The notes beneath the pieces were generated by a model, which was not told the DNA's origin, did no database searches, and saw nothing but the letters and a program-made list of their open reading frames with translations. DNA of 64,000 nucleotides. Source: Conchocele bisecta. Its lineage: Eukaryota > Mollusca > Bivalvia > Lucinida > Thyasiridae. Shown here piece by piece: positions 55,255 through 64,000 of the stretch. The stretch lies in NCBI GenBank assembly GCA_029237695.1, contig CM055271.1, positions 84,787,208 through 84,851,207 on the forward strand, given 5' to 3'. Position 1 is the stretch's first letter. Each line of letters opens with the position of its first letter. The position numbers were made by a program, and so were the translations under genes.

Positions 55255-55812
55255 TTGGAAATTGAACAGAAAAAACAAGTAACAATATTATTAGAGAAAA
55301 TGGGTAATACAATACAATTGGAATTGAAAGCTTTTAACGCCTGTGTTGAAGAAGTTTACGAAGAATACGGGGGTTATAGTCCTATATATAAATTCTATAA
55401 AATGAAAACACTAGGCGATATCGAATACATGAAATATCAGCGTAATTTATTACGCTCCGATAAAAACGTTGCATTTACAATATTATACCTACAATTATGC
55501 GAACTATACAAGAGGCAAATACAAACATTAAGACGGATAATGCGTATCGGATATGAAACTAAGGTGTATTATATAAAATTGTTAAAACCCAACGATTCGT
55601 TTACGAATATACGTTTATACGATATCGCTTATAAAGATATCGAAAAATTAGTATCGAAGGTATGTAAACGGGCTATCTGGAATTATTTTTCATCAACCTC
55701 GAGCGGTCTTATAGGAACGCCGTTGTCATACTTTGAGTGTATTTTTCCTTATCGATGGTATGTAAACTGGCAATCTGAATTTATTTTTCATCAACCTCGA
55801 GCGGTCGGATAG
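55255..55812 (+). CDS. Hypothetical 185-codon protein of an AT-rich coding island
   Basis: The longest convincing unknown frame of the window, with strong A/T preference at third positions (ATA, TTA, GAA, AAA). The listed start is at 55255 (reads ATT GAA after GGAA), and the first in-frame ATG is about 15 codons later (KMGNTIQLELKAF). The protein is rich in Lys, Glu, Tyr and Ile, mostly helical in appearance, with no signal peptide or membrane segment. Its C-terminal part spans a direct repeat of about 44 bp (55685-55729 and 55783-55828) that may have distorted the end of the gene. I recognise no family. Composition and the adjacent frame suggest a viral-like or mobile origin rather than a host gene. 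Confidence 0.45.
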   Translation: MEIEQKKQVTILLEKMGNTIQLELKAFNACVEEVYEEYGGYSPIYKFYKMKTLGDIEYMKYQRNLLRSDKNVAFTILYLQLCELYKRQIQTLRRIMRIGYETKVYYIKLLKPNDSFTNIRLYDIAYKDIEKLVSKVCKRAIWNYFSSTSSGLIGTPLSYFECIFPYRWYVNWQSEFIFHQPRAVG

Positions 55813-55828
55813 GAACGCCGTTGTCATG
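55685..55828 (+). repeat. 44-bp direct repeat at the end of the coding island
   Basis: TTTTTCATCAACCTCGAGCGG followed by ATAGGAACGCCGTTGTCAT occurs at 55685-55729 and again at 55783-55828. A third, diverged start (TTTTTCATCAACCGCGAG) is at 54785-54802, near the beginning of the first frame. Confidence 0.88.
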
Positions 55829-55869
55829 CAGTTGTTTACCATAGCGACCACATTTATAGTGATAGAAAT

Positions 55870-55962
55870 AAAAAAGATTTAGCTCCAACCGCGGCGCGAA
55901 CCCACGACCCTCGTCTCTATACATTATCGCCTGAACCCACACGACCACGAAGGCTGTTATGA
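55870..55962 (-). mobile_element. tRNA-like segment (SINE head)
   Basis: The minus strand reads GTGGTCGTGTGGGTTCAGGC and, 30-odd bases later, GGGTCGTGGGTTCGCGCC, resembling Pol III A and B boxes. The full cloverleaf is not convincing, so I call it tRNA-derived rather than a tRNA gene. Confidence 0.5.
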
Positions 55963-56000
55963 TAAACATTACCTGGTGTTGTACAATTATCGATTTACAC

Positions 56001-56500
56001 NNNNNNNNNNNNNNNNNNNNNNNNNNNNNNNNNNNNNNNNNNNNNNNNNNNNNNNNNNNNNNNNNNNNNNNNNNNNNNNNNNNNNNNNNNNNNNNNNNNN
56101 NNNNNNNNNNNNNNNNNNNNNNNNNNNNNNNNNNNNNNNNNNNNNNNNNNNNNNNNNNNNNNNNNNNNNNNNNNNNNNNNNNNNNNNNNNNNNNNNNNNN
56201 NNNNNNNNNNNNNNNNNNNNNNNNNNNNNNNNNNNNNNNNNNNNNNNNNNNNNNNNNNNNNNNNNNNNNNNNNNNNNNNNNNNNNNNNNNNNNNNNNNNN
56301 NNNNNNNNNNNNNNNNNNNNNNNNNNNNNNNNNNNNNNNNNNNNNNNNNNNNNNNNNNNNNNNNNNNNNNNNNNNNNNNNNNNNNNNNNNNNNNNNNNNN
56401 NNNNNNNNNNNNNNNNNNNNNNNNNNNNNNNNNNNNNNNNNNNNNNNNNNNNNNNNNNNNNNNNNNNNNNNNNNNNNNNNNNNNNNNNNNNNNNNNNNNN
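56001..56500. other. Assembly gap of 500 N
   Basis: Exactly 500 unknown bases, probably a fixed-size scaffold gap. Open frames through it are meaningless. It borders the minisatellite at 56501-56710. Confidence 0.99.
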
Positions 56501-56710
56501 CAATATACAGGTGCACCTGCATATACAGCTGCACCTGTATTTTTACAGGTGCAGCTGTATTTTTTACAGGTGCAGCTGTATCTTTTACAGGTGCAGCTGT
56601 ATTTTTACAGGTGCAGCTGTATATTTACAGGTGCAGCTGTAATTTTTACAGGTGCACCTGTATATTTACAGGTGCACCTGTATATTTTTATAGCTGCACC
56701 TATACATTTA
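56501..56710. repeat. E-box minisatellite (about 21-bp unit)
   Basis: About nine units of ACAGGTGCAGCTGTATTTTT. Each has CAGGTG or CACCTG and CAGCTG, so it is locally self-complementary. The array probably continues into the gap. The following 56711-57600 shows no recognisable gene. Confidence 0.92.
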
Positions 56711-57609
56711 GTTTTGACCCCGTTCCTACACCATAAAAATATGTGCATTCGCGACGTAGTTTGTAAAGGGTGACATTTTCAGAAGACGCAGTTTTTTATT
56801 AATTTTCTACACGGATCCCACACATTGTATTTCACAAGAAAGACTTCAAAATACACATTGTATAACTTTAATATTATTTAGTTCATCGAACGCGTGAGCT
56901 GAATTTTTTCGATTAACTTTTGCAATTGTTAAAATAAAAGGCGCATTTACGACGTTGTGACAAAATGTGACACCTGTTGTAGCACACCATGAAATATAAG
57001 CGACTGTGAATTAACTAAGCAAACTAGTGACACATGTGTCTTTAACCCACACCACCCAGTGTATGATAACCATGATCAGATGATAATTATAACGATTAAA
57101 CATTGTTTGAGTAAATATTGTGTTGAACCGAACCATAATACTATCCTGTGTCCATAATGTCTGCGAACAGGTACCGCATTGCATCAGTTAATGATACTGT
57201 ACAGTGGAATCACATCCGTGTCGTAAATGTTCACCACTTCATTCTCATTACTTCTCATCATGCTCATCGGATATAGCACTCCCAATCACACAAAACAAAT
57301 AGCCGACTACTTGTATGATTATGATATTTGACACCTTTTCAAAATGTCCGATCCATGTGCCGCTTTTGACATCACTGGGAAGAAAGTATAATACGTGTAT
57401 AATACGACTATTTACAATGGAACTATATATGCAAATCATCGACATAAGTACCATTATATTGCGATCAGCCACCAACATAAGTATGCTCTAATATGAATGT
57501 GTGTATCTGGTGCTCTGTTGGTGGCCCACGGCAATTTGTCCGTCGGAACTAGATTTCGCGGAATGGGTGAGACATGAATTTATATTAGTATCAAGTTTGT
57601 TTTTTTTGC

Positions 57610-57882
57610 TTATATTTAACGGCGGCACTGGCTCTAGGACCTTGCATGCCGTCTCCCAAGAATGGGAGAAAGAACGGAGGTAGAGATGTTTTGAGAGAAG
57701 CCGGTAATTCGTATTTACAGAGCAACTACGAATTATCGGTACACATTCACAGCTGGGTGAACTGGAGCAGTGTGGATAAAGTGTCTTGCTCAAGGACACA
57801 ACGCAGCGCCTCCGGTGAGGCTCGAACCCACGACCTTTAGATCAGCAGTCTGACGCTCTAACCACTAGGCCACTGCGCTCCA
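57610..57882 (-). mobile_element. tRNA-derived SINE
   Basis: The minus strand begins near GAGCGCAGTGGCCTAGTGG (A box, 57856-57872) and continues to GGTCGTGGGTTCGAGCC (B box, 57819-57835). The anticodon-like loop holds GCT. The body contains TTGAGCAAGACACTTTATCC, a motif I recall from widespread metazoan SINE cores, then CAGTTCACCCAGCTGTGAA. The 3' end near 57610 is not sharply defined. Confidence 0.8.
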
Positions 57883-58274
57883 CAGTATCAAGTGAAAAGT
57901 TTGCTAGTAAAGTGGTCAATAACTATATATAAATCTAGCATGACACATGCCGTAAGCATATTGATCACCAACCATGTACAAAGAGGAACCTGTTTGACCC
58001 GGACGAGATACAAAACGTGTGTGTTTAATTGTGTTGGAGTTTCACTGTAATGTATCTGTATCGCAAACCTTGCAGTGTGCAGTGAATTACAGTTGTAGCT
58101 CTCCAAATCGGACATCCGGGGACCTTCAAGAGTGTCAAGTTTAGAAATGTTCCACTATATGCCCAGTTTGGATGGTGCAAAGTATTTTACACATTATGAC
58201 ATTATGTAGAAAACAATTAGCACGGTTGTCCAGTAGAATTGCAACTGATTACCGTTGTATAACCTTTTAACCCT

Positions 58275-58453
58275 TACACTGCTGAATAAAAGTTTTGGTC
58301 TGCTGCTTATTTTTTCTTTCCCATTTTTCCTATCAAAACACATACTTTGACAGCACTTTAGAATTCTGTAAAACCATGTTTTTATTGATAAAACGGCAAA
58401 ACATAAAACAACAGCAGACAACAATTTTCGTTCCCAGCATTGTAAGGGTAAAT
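58275..58453. mobile_element. MITE of the CCCTTAC...CAGCAGAC family, copy 2
   Basis: The ends are CCCTTACACTGCTG and CAGCATTGTAAGGG, flanked by TAA on both sides. CTGCTG and CAGCAG sit inside. Bases 57883-58270 before it show nothing I recognise except a Tigger-like end near 58095-58160. Confidence 0.78.
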
Positions 58454-58460
58454 GGATTTA

Positions 58461-58558
58461 TTCTAACATCATGTTTATCATGTTTATATGTATCATCGAA
58501 AATGGTCTATTCTAACATCATGTTTATCATGTTTATATGTATCATCGAAAATGGTCTA
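58461..58558 (+). repeat. 49-bp tandem duplication
   Basis: TTCTAACATCATGTTTATC through AATGGTCTA occurs at 58461-58509 and is repeated exactly at 58510-58558. Confidence 0.95.
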
Positions 58559-58654
58559 CATGTAAGACAGAGATTTAAACTGTATTTCTTATAATCGATA
58601 TAATCAAAGATATACTCTAATGTTCATAGTTTTGATCCAGAAATCATATATATA

Positions 58655-59060
58655 TGTGACTGGAGAAATGGGGTTTGCGACCAATGTAGATCTAGATCAG
58701 CCTGTGCATCAGCACAGTCTGATCAGGATCTGCACTTTTCGACATTCCATCAATGAAACACCCGTCATGCTTCTAGTAAACAATATAGATATATATATAA
58801 TTAGGATACGGGCCTGTGCTATTTGATCAGGATCTACATTGGTCACAAAGCAGGCCCGTAGCGGTGTGTAAAATAATGCCACGGCAGCCTTTTTAGCGGG
58901 AAAAATTCCTCGCATGGAGTGTACCGCGAAATTAGGCCGGAATTGAAGCTGACGAAAAAAAAAACGGGCCAAATCAATGCCACGGCAGGGCCGTGCTGCC
59001 GTGGTGGCCGCTACGGCCCTGCAAAGCTAAGCCCCATTTATCCAGTCACAGCGGCGTATA
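58655..59060. mobile_element. Palindromic repeat E, near-complete copy with an inserted MITE
   Basis: GTGACTGGAGAAATGGGG at the left is repeated inverted at the right (CCCCATTTATCCAGTCACAG). GATCAG and CTGATC motifs and the TGTAGATC pair are also mirrored. It is split by the 171-bp MITE at 58851-59021. Confidence 0.82.
58851..59021. mobile_element. 171-bp MITE with CAAAG target duplication
   Basis: The ends CAGGCCCGTAGCGG and CCGCTACGGCCCTG are inverted copies with one indel. CAAAG flanks it at 58846-58850 and 59022-59026. Removing it restores GGTCACAAAGCTAAGCCCC of repeat E. GCCACGGCAG and CTGCCGTGG extend the inverted arms. Confidence 0.87.
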
Positions 59061-59224
59061 TACTTTATCAATTGAAATTCCAAAATTCAAAGTAACAACG
59101 TATATTCGGCGCAGTGAGCATTGCGAGAGTGTGAATCATTGCCTCGAGACAGATTCTGCCAACTACAATTGGAGGAGACTGTCTACTCGTAAATCTAGAA
59201 ACACCGCATACTTCAGTATTTTCA

Positions 59225-59560
59225 CATGCAAATGAGGCATGATTTTTTTTTAATTATTTATACTAATTAAATTCGTCACCTGAAAAAAAATAATATTTTC
59301 GACAGATTATAAAGTATAATCATTGCACATCAAACAATAAATACAGAGAATAAATAGTAATATATGTTAACATTTTAAGGAAACACGGTTATCGCCCCTG
59401 ATATCAGTGTGGAAATGTTCGTCTGATATAAAGTGTGTAATAATGCCACTCAATACGTGGGGTAATGGTGAATGAATATTTATTTTGTCAGAAAATATCA
59501 TAAATGATGTCTCTGATATAAAGAACATTTTGTCTACGGAGTGGGCATTTACCTTTACAT
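59225..59560. mobile_element. TIR MITE N, partial reverse copy
   Basis: It carries reverse complements of 15788-16289: ATGAGGCATGATTTT, GGAAACACGGTTATCGCCCC, CTGATATAAAG and GTGGGCATTTACC. 59561-59985 beyond it shows nothing recognisable. Confidence 0.75.
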
Positions 59561-59989
59561 AGTTGAAAACCTGGTATGTAAGCAAACATATCATGTGCAC
59601 GTACACAGCACACGATAATAGTTTATATGCCTACCGTTGTACAGAACTATCGTTTTCACTTCGTTTTCCTTTCAGTTTGGTTGCGTTTTTAAATCGTTTC
59701 AGTATATGTAAAGTTCAATAGCTGGTGCACATTTGCCAACGCATGTGTTTTAAAAGCCACATCCACTATTTCCTTTTCAATATATTTCAGAAAAATAATA
59801 TCCCTATTCATTGATACACGCTACTCTCTTTGCATAGACCCGTTTGAAAAACGACACGTATTATTGTTACATGTACTTATTATCTCTGCAAGCCTACGTT
59901 CGATTAACTGGAAACTCCATAGACCTGTTTATCTTGATCTATATTTTCATTCAAAGCTCGGGCCCCACATTTGCAAACATAGAGGGCCA

Positions 59990-60062
59990 GCGAAGCGTGG
60001 ATTTGTCACAGCACGAAAGCAGACCATCAGAGCAATGGGTGTGTGAACTATCAACCAGATCA
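59990..60062 (-). repeat. Solitary core unit A fragment
   Basis: The minus strand matches the unit A segment with CATTGCTCT, GGTC and TGTGACAAATCCACG. A second solitary fragment is at 60505-60600. Both lack terminal modules. Confidence 0.65.
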
Positions 60063-60112
60063 ATGTAAGGAAACAAACCTTATGAGACACTTACCCGAGT
60101 TGCGAATGCACC

Positions 60113-60414
60113 AGTAGCCGATTTCACCAACATTGCAAAGTATACGTTTCTAGCAAAGCATACTTTGAGGGAGTAATCATTGATTTTTCCGAAATGCATT
60201 ATTTCATGCAGAACTAACGATTGCATATATTTGATGATTAAAACTATGCAGAATTATTATACTGAATGTATTATATTATCACAGCCAAAATTGGCATGTA
60301 ATAAATTCAATATAATAAAAATTAATAAATTTATTCTAAAATTGAAAATTTCTCCCTCAAAGTATACTTTGCTAGGAAAGTATACTTTGCAATGTTGGTG
60401 AAATAGGCTACTGG
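60113..60414. mobile_element. Palindromic MITE J, copy 4
   Basis: The ends TAGCCGATTTCACCAACATTGC and GCAATGTTGGTGAAATAGGCTA are inverted. CCAG and CTGG extend the symmetry. The central hairpin is partly deleted. Confidence 0.87.
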
Positions 60415-60907
60415 TATGCGACCTTAACGTCCCGGGTATGGAAGGTGTTCGAGCCAATTCCCACCCTTAAATATGAGCCAAATCGAATCGAATCGACCTT
60501 AACTATAACGTTGGACTTAGCGGGGGCGGAACAATCGTGGATTTATCGCAGGGCCAGAAGAGGACCATTAGAGCAATGCGTCTGTGAAATATCAAGCAGA
60601 TCCGCAGATTATATTATATACATACCTATTCCGTTATAACATGTGCGTCTACAACTAAGTAAGAAACCAAAATCGCTCATCTGGTCATTCGCCGTGATTT
60701 TGATTGTAATTACTTGGAAACCCGATACCCCGTGTGACCGTGCGATCTTTGTGTCGATGCAATTTGATATTGAACAGCAAATTTCCAGGAACGCGTCTCA
60801 TTCTAGTTTTCAACATTAAAGTTCGGGTCCCATCTATTAGACACAAGCTGTTCTTTATAGGTTTTAAAGAGAGAATGAATAGTAGAAAAATATTATATCT
60901 AAAGAAT

Positions 60908-60946
60908 GGATCGGTCGGTCGGTCGGTCGGTCGGTCGGTCGGTTGG
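60908..60946. repeat. (GGTC)n microsatellite
   Basis: About nine GGTC units inside a stretch otherwise without recognised features (60640-61020). Confidence 0.9.
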
Positions 60947-61019
60947 TTTTGTTACGAAAATATAGTAATGTCAGCGAATTTAACATCAAGAAAAGGAGGT
61001 GGATCAGCTTTGGGATTAG

Positions 61020-61280
61020 CAAAAATATAAGGAATTTTTTGGGGAATTTGACTCCATAGATAGCTTCGAAATTATCTAACTAAGAAAACGAAAATTCCAT
61101 TTTGAAAATCGATCCACTATTTCTGAAATTAGGAAAACGTTTCCATGTTAACATGGGGAAATTAGTTTTTCGCGATAAAATCAATATTGGAGCACGAAGT
61201 AAAAAGAAAGCTCATTCTTAAATTTTGATAACATTGAATATTATCGAACAAACTATTGTTTTTGCACTGTTTATATGGCC
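61020..61280. mobile_element. Element Q fragment, copy 2
   Basis: It aligns with 27690-27946: ATCTAACTAAGAAAAC, CCACTATTTCTGAAA, GATAAAATCAA and GTTTTTGCACTGTTTATA. The left TIR is absent. Confidence 0.75.
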
Positions 61281-61347
61281 GTAAAAGTTGGGCAGGTTTC
61301 ATGAAACAGAAGTAACTTAAATGAATACAGTGTTAACAATAACACAT

Positions 61348-61580
61348 TAACCCTTAGACCGCTATCTTATTTTTTTTGTCGTCTGCTGTTATTTTCTATT
61401 TTCCATTTTTATCATCAAAAACACGCTTTGACAGCACTTTAGAATAATTTACAACATGCTTTGACAGCACTTCAGAATCATTTCCATTGGAAATGATTCT
61501 GAAGTGCTATCAAACATGTTTTTATTGAGAAATAAAGCAAGATATAAACACAACAGCAGACGACTATTGAACTCCCTATG
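61348..61580. mobile_element. MITE of the CCCTTAC...CAGCAGAC family, copy 3
   Basis: The left end CCCTTAGACCGC, GTCGTCTGCTG near 61378 and CAGCAGACGAC near 61553 are present. A central perfect palindrome is built on CAGAATCATTTCC / GGAAATGATTCTG. A fourth copy lies about 62265-62515 with its own central palindrome (TTGTCTC/GAGACAA). Confidence 0.8.
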
Positions 61581-61971
61581 CCCACTCATTGATGACATTT
61601 TCACCGACTGTTTATACATTTACACATGTGACCATACCTTTACCGGACTATTTTGTATGCATAACGCTCGACCCTCATTTAGTGAATTATTAACTACCTG
61701 CGCGTACAAAGCGCAATTCCTTTAAATACCACTCTCGTCAAAGACATTATATTGTACTGTTTTGCTTCACAACGAAGAGACGAGCAATTGATTGCGGACA
61801 TATTTTCAGGAACGGATCGAAACACGTAAATATTGTTATATATATTGCATTTGCGGTTAAATGAAGGGGCGGGGACGAATACTAGGTCCACTGCAGCCTC
61901 CACTAACCTTTTCAATATTTTTAAATTTCTTTATTTAAAAATACTTGAATATTGTGCTTGAAATCAAGCAG

Positions 61972-62018
61972 CTTGATTGTCTGAGCCTGAGCTGTGTACA
62001 GCTCAGACTCAGACAATC
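61972..62018. other. Short palindrome
   Basis: TTGATTGTCTGAG and CTCAGACAATCAA enclose CTGAGCTGT-GT-ACAGCTCAG. No coding or element context is recognised around it (61581-62260). Confidence 0.85.
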
Positions 62019-62710
62019 AAATTGCTTTATTGCGAGTTGGCATTACCAGTAGATTTTCAGGACCGTTGGTAATATGGGTGACTAACACATGCCGTTGTGT
62101 AGTTGCCGAAACGTAAAACTTTATAATAAGGGCTACGGACGGTACGAGAATAAAGAAAAGTTATACATTAGTACGTTGTCGCAACTTACATATAGGGTTA
62201 TTGTGTGTGCTTGTATGATGATGGGTAATCCGGCAGGGCTCTAGATAAGGTGCGTATTTGCGTAAATACGCAATTAAAATTGCCAAAACCCCAATTGAAA
62301 TCAGAAGTAGTGAGTATCAAAAAGCAATGAAAAATTTGTGGTATCTTTATCATGTTACTGAAAACAAGAAACAGACCACATATAGCATATTTTCTTATTT
62401 TTCCATGAAAACACATATTGGTATTTCATTATAATTGTCTCTAAGGAGACAATTCTAATGAAATACCAAGATGTGTTTTCATTTAGAAGCTAACTATTCA
62501 ATAAGTGCGGTCTGCTGATGTGCAAACAGTAGTGTGATTCTATTTTACACAACTAAACTTTTGAAATACCCAATTGCTTCAGAAATAATGGAGTGACAAT
62601 ACTCAATTACTAATTCCTTATCTGGAGCATTGGATAATCGTAAATTTGGCCTGAATTCAAGTAGCTGTGTTGCGGGCAACATGCCATAATACTGTAGGTG
62701 TTCGAATTTG

Positions 62711-63160
62711 TATCCCCTTACCGATATGCAAGAGGGGATATAGCGTTAGTCCATGTACGTACGTGTGTACGTACGTTAGTAACACATTTATTTTGTAATA
62801 ACTTGTGATCCGCTTCAACGAGTTTGATAACAGTTGGCCACAAGTGTCTAGGGATGGTGCTTTTATTTGTATACGACCCACGACCGACCGCAAAAGGTCA
62901 AATACACTGAGGACTTATGTTCACCTTGTTTGTAAGGCAAACGACTTGGATTTGTTTTTCTTTATTCAATAACTTGTGAGCCGCTTCACCGATTTTGATA
63001 ATATTTTGCCACAATGTGTGTCTACGGATGGTGCTTTGCTTTGCATACGACCCACGCCCGACGGCCCTAGGTAAAGGTCACTAAGAACTTATTTTCACCC
63101 TGGTTGTAAATCAAATGCGTTCATATTTGTATTATCAACGCTGCCAGTGAGGGGATTAGC
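62711..63160 (+). mobile_element. Tandem-cored element f (AGGGGATA family)
   Basis: The left hairpin at 62711-62740 pairs TATCCCCT with AGGGGATA. A GTACGTACGTGTGTACGTACG tract replaces (GTCC)n. Two core units of about 180 bp follow (ACTTGTGATCCGCTTCAACG, CGGATGGTGCTTTG, ACGACCCACG). The right arm AGGGGAT is at 63150-63156. A terminal hairpin is not clear. Confidence 0.72.
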
Positions 63161-63571
63161 TTAGTGATAACGACTCCTTTGTTTTAGTAGTACTACTAGC
63201 TATTTAGTTAACAATAGGTGCGTGTCAATCTGTTATAATTATTGCTTGCTAACTTGACATGATGGATATGTATAAGTTAAATAATGTATTGAAATTGAAT
63301 ATGGTTAGTAAACAGCACATGGAGGAAATGTAGGGGGCCGGAATTGGTCGAGCTGTATGCGAGACGTATTTCTGCCGCCTTAAATCGCCCACCCCTCCCT
63401 CCACACGCGCTGTTAACAATCCATATTCAACGAGAAGACATTATCTCGCTAATTTATCGCACGGATACGACGAAAACCTGAGATAAAATGATATAGTTTG
63501 TCAAATATATAGTAAGTTTAATACAATAGCTATTATTAAACAAAACAGTTTAATTACAGCATATATATATA

Positions 63572-63712
63572 CATAATGGGTGTCCTGGACCAACCACATT
63601 ATATATGATGGGTGTACTGGACCAACTCACTACGTTCGTACTGGTTCAGTCCATCCCATCATATATAGTGAGTCGGTCCAGTCCATCCCATTATGTATAT
63701 ATATAAGAGCTC
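63572..63712. other. Inverted repeat of about 65-bp arms
   Basis: TATATATATACATAATGGG at the left faces CCCATTATGTATATATATA at the right. Inside, TGGACCAAC and GTTGGTCCA-like segments (CTGGACC, GGTCCAG) recur. The arms touch MITE J copy 5. Confidence 0.82.
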
Positions 63713-63713
63713 T

Positions 63714-63990
63714 GTAGCATATTTCACCAACATTTCAAAGTATACTTTTCTTTTCTAGCAAAGTATACTTTGAGGGAGTAATCATTTATTTTTCCCAAAA
63801 TGCATTATTTCATATAGAACTAACGTCTACATATATCTGATGATTAAAAGTATGCAGAATTATTATATTGAATTTATTACATTATCACAGCCAAAATGGC
63901 TGTGATAATGTAATAAATTCAGTATAATAAAAAATTCTCCCTCAACGTATGCTTTGCTAGATAAATATACTTTGCAATGTTGTGCCACTG
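63714..63990. mobile_element. Palindromic MITE J, copy 5
   Basis: The left end is TAGCATATTTCACCAACATTTC. The perfect centre ACATTATCACAGCCA-AAA-TGGCTGTGATAATGT is at about 63878-63910. The right end GCAATGTTGTGCCACTG is decayed. Confidence 0.85.
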
Positions 63991-64000
63991 ATCTAACAAT

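Noticed and set aside
55781..56773. Long frames across 56001-56500
   Set aside because: They consist mostly of unknown residues because the gap is N; nothing can be inferred.
57248..57478. Minus-strand 76-codon frame with hydrophobic stretches
   Set aside because: I recognise no domain, and there is no splice or start context. AT-rich intergenic DNA gives such frames by chance.
57819..57872. A functional tRNA-Ser(GCT) gene
   Set aside because: A and B boxes are good, but acceptor pairing fails, the anticodon stem has a mismatch, and a SINE body follows directly.
60734..61030. 98-codon frame with a GRSVGRSVGRSVG run
   Set aside because: The run is the (GGTC)n microsatellite, and the remaining sequence shows no recognisable domain.

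Overview
The window is animal nuclear DNA from a repeat-rich genome, most likely a bivalve or other lophotrochozoan. The clues are introns with exact GT-AG borders, tRNA-derived SINEs, many palindromic MITEs, and dense tandem-cored repeats carrying (GTCC)n runs and AAGGTCAAGGTCA motifs, which I associate with bivalve genomes. I saw no bacterial operons, rRNA, CRISPR array or intact tRNA gene. 'Bivalve' rests on remembered repeat style, not on a search.

Only one host gene is well supported. It is a TRAF-family (TRAF2/3-like) adaptor / RING E3 gene on the minus strand, with three coding exons at 29321-29153, 14459-14381 and 7974-7870. Splice sites and phases agree (phase 2, then phase 0, then phase 0). 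Together they encode the N-terminal RING finger and the start of the TRAF zinc-finger region. The 14.7 kb and 6.4 kb introns, and the unfinished third intron running off the left edge, are filled with repeats. The rest of the gene lies left of base 1, and any 5' UTR exon lies right of 29330.

Layout: 1-6770 is a roughly 60-bp satellite array of poor consensus quality. 6771-14340 holds a tandem-cored element (11148-12452) and a 73-bp tRNA-derived tandem array (12630-14335). 15000-29070 is a pile of nested transposons. 29940-31600 is a G-rich minisatellite. 31900-36000 holds SINE, MITE and foldback copies. 37225-51180 is a nearly continuous series of tandem-cored elements. 51212-52131 is a DNA transposon carrying a HIRAN-like reading frame. 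53655-54650 is a pogo-like element. 54651-55960 is an AT-rich coding island next to a 500-N gap (56001-56500). 56501-64000 is more MITEs, a SINE and short tandem repeats.

The most notable pattern is a superfamily of tandem-cored elements whose sequences differ but whose termini share one plan. The left end is a hairpin. Its right arm is repeated at the right end, followed by a second hairpin and then CTAG or CTTG. Between families the arms change together (GGGGGTAT, GGGGGCAT, GCGAGAC, GCGCGAC, GTGAGC, AGGGGAT). Comparison with uninterrupted copies of the host repeats in this window shows insertion between two T residues without a duplication, as in Helentron-type Helitrons. The 60-bp satellite looks like an amplified left-end module of the same kind. 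Many core units also carry TCAAGGTCA or DR1-type nuclear-receptor half-sites.
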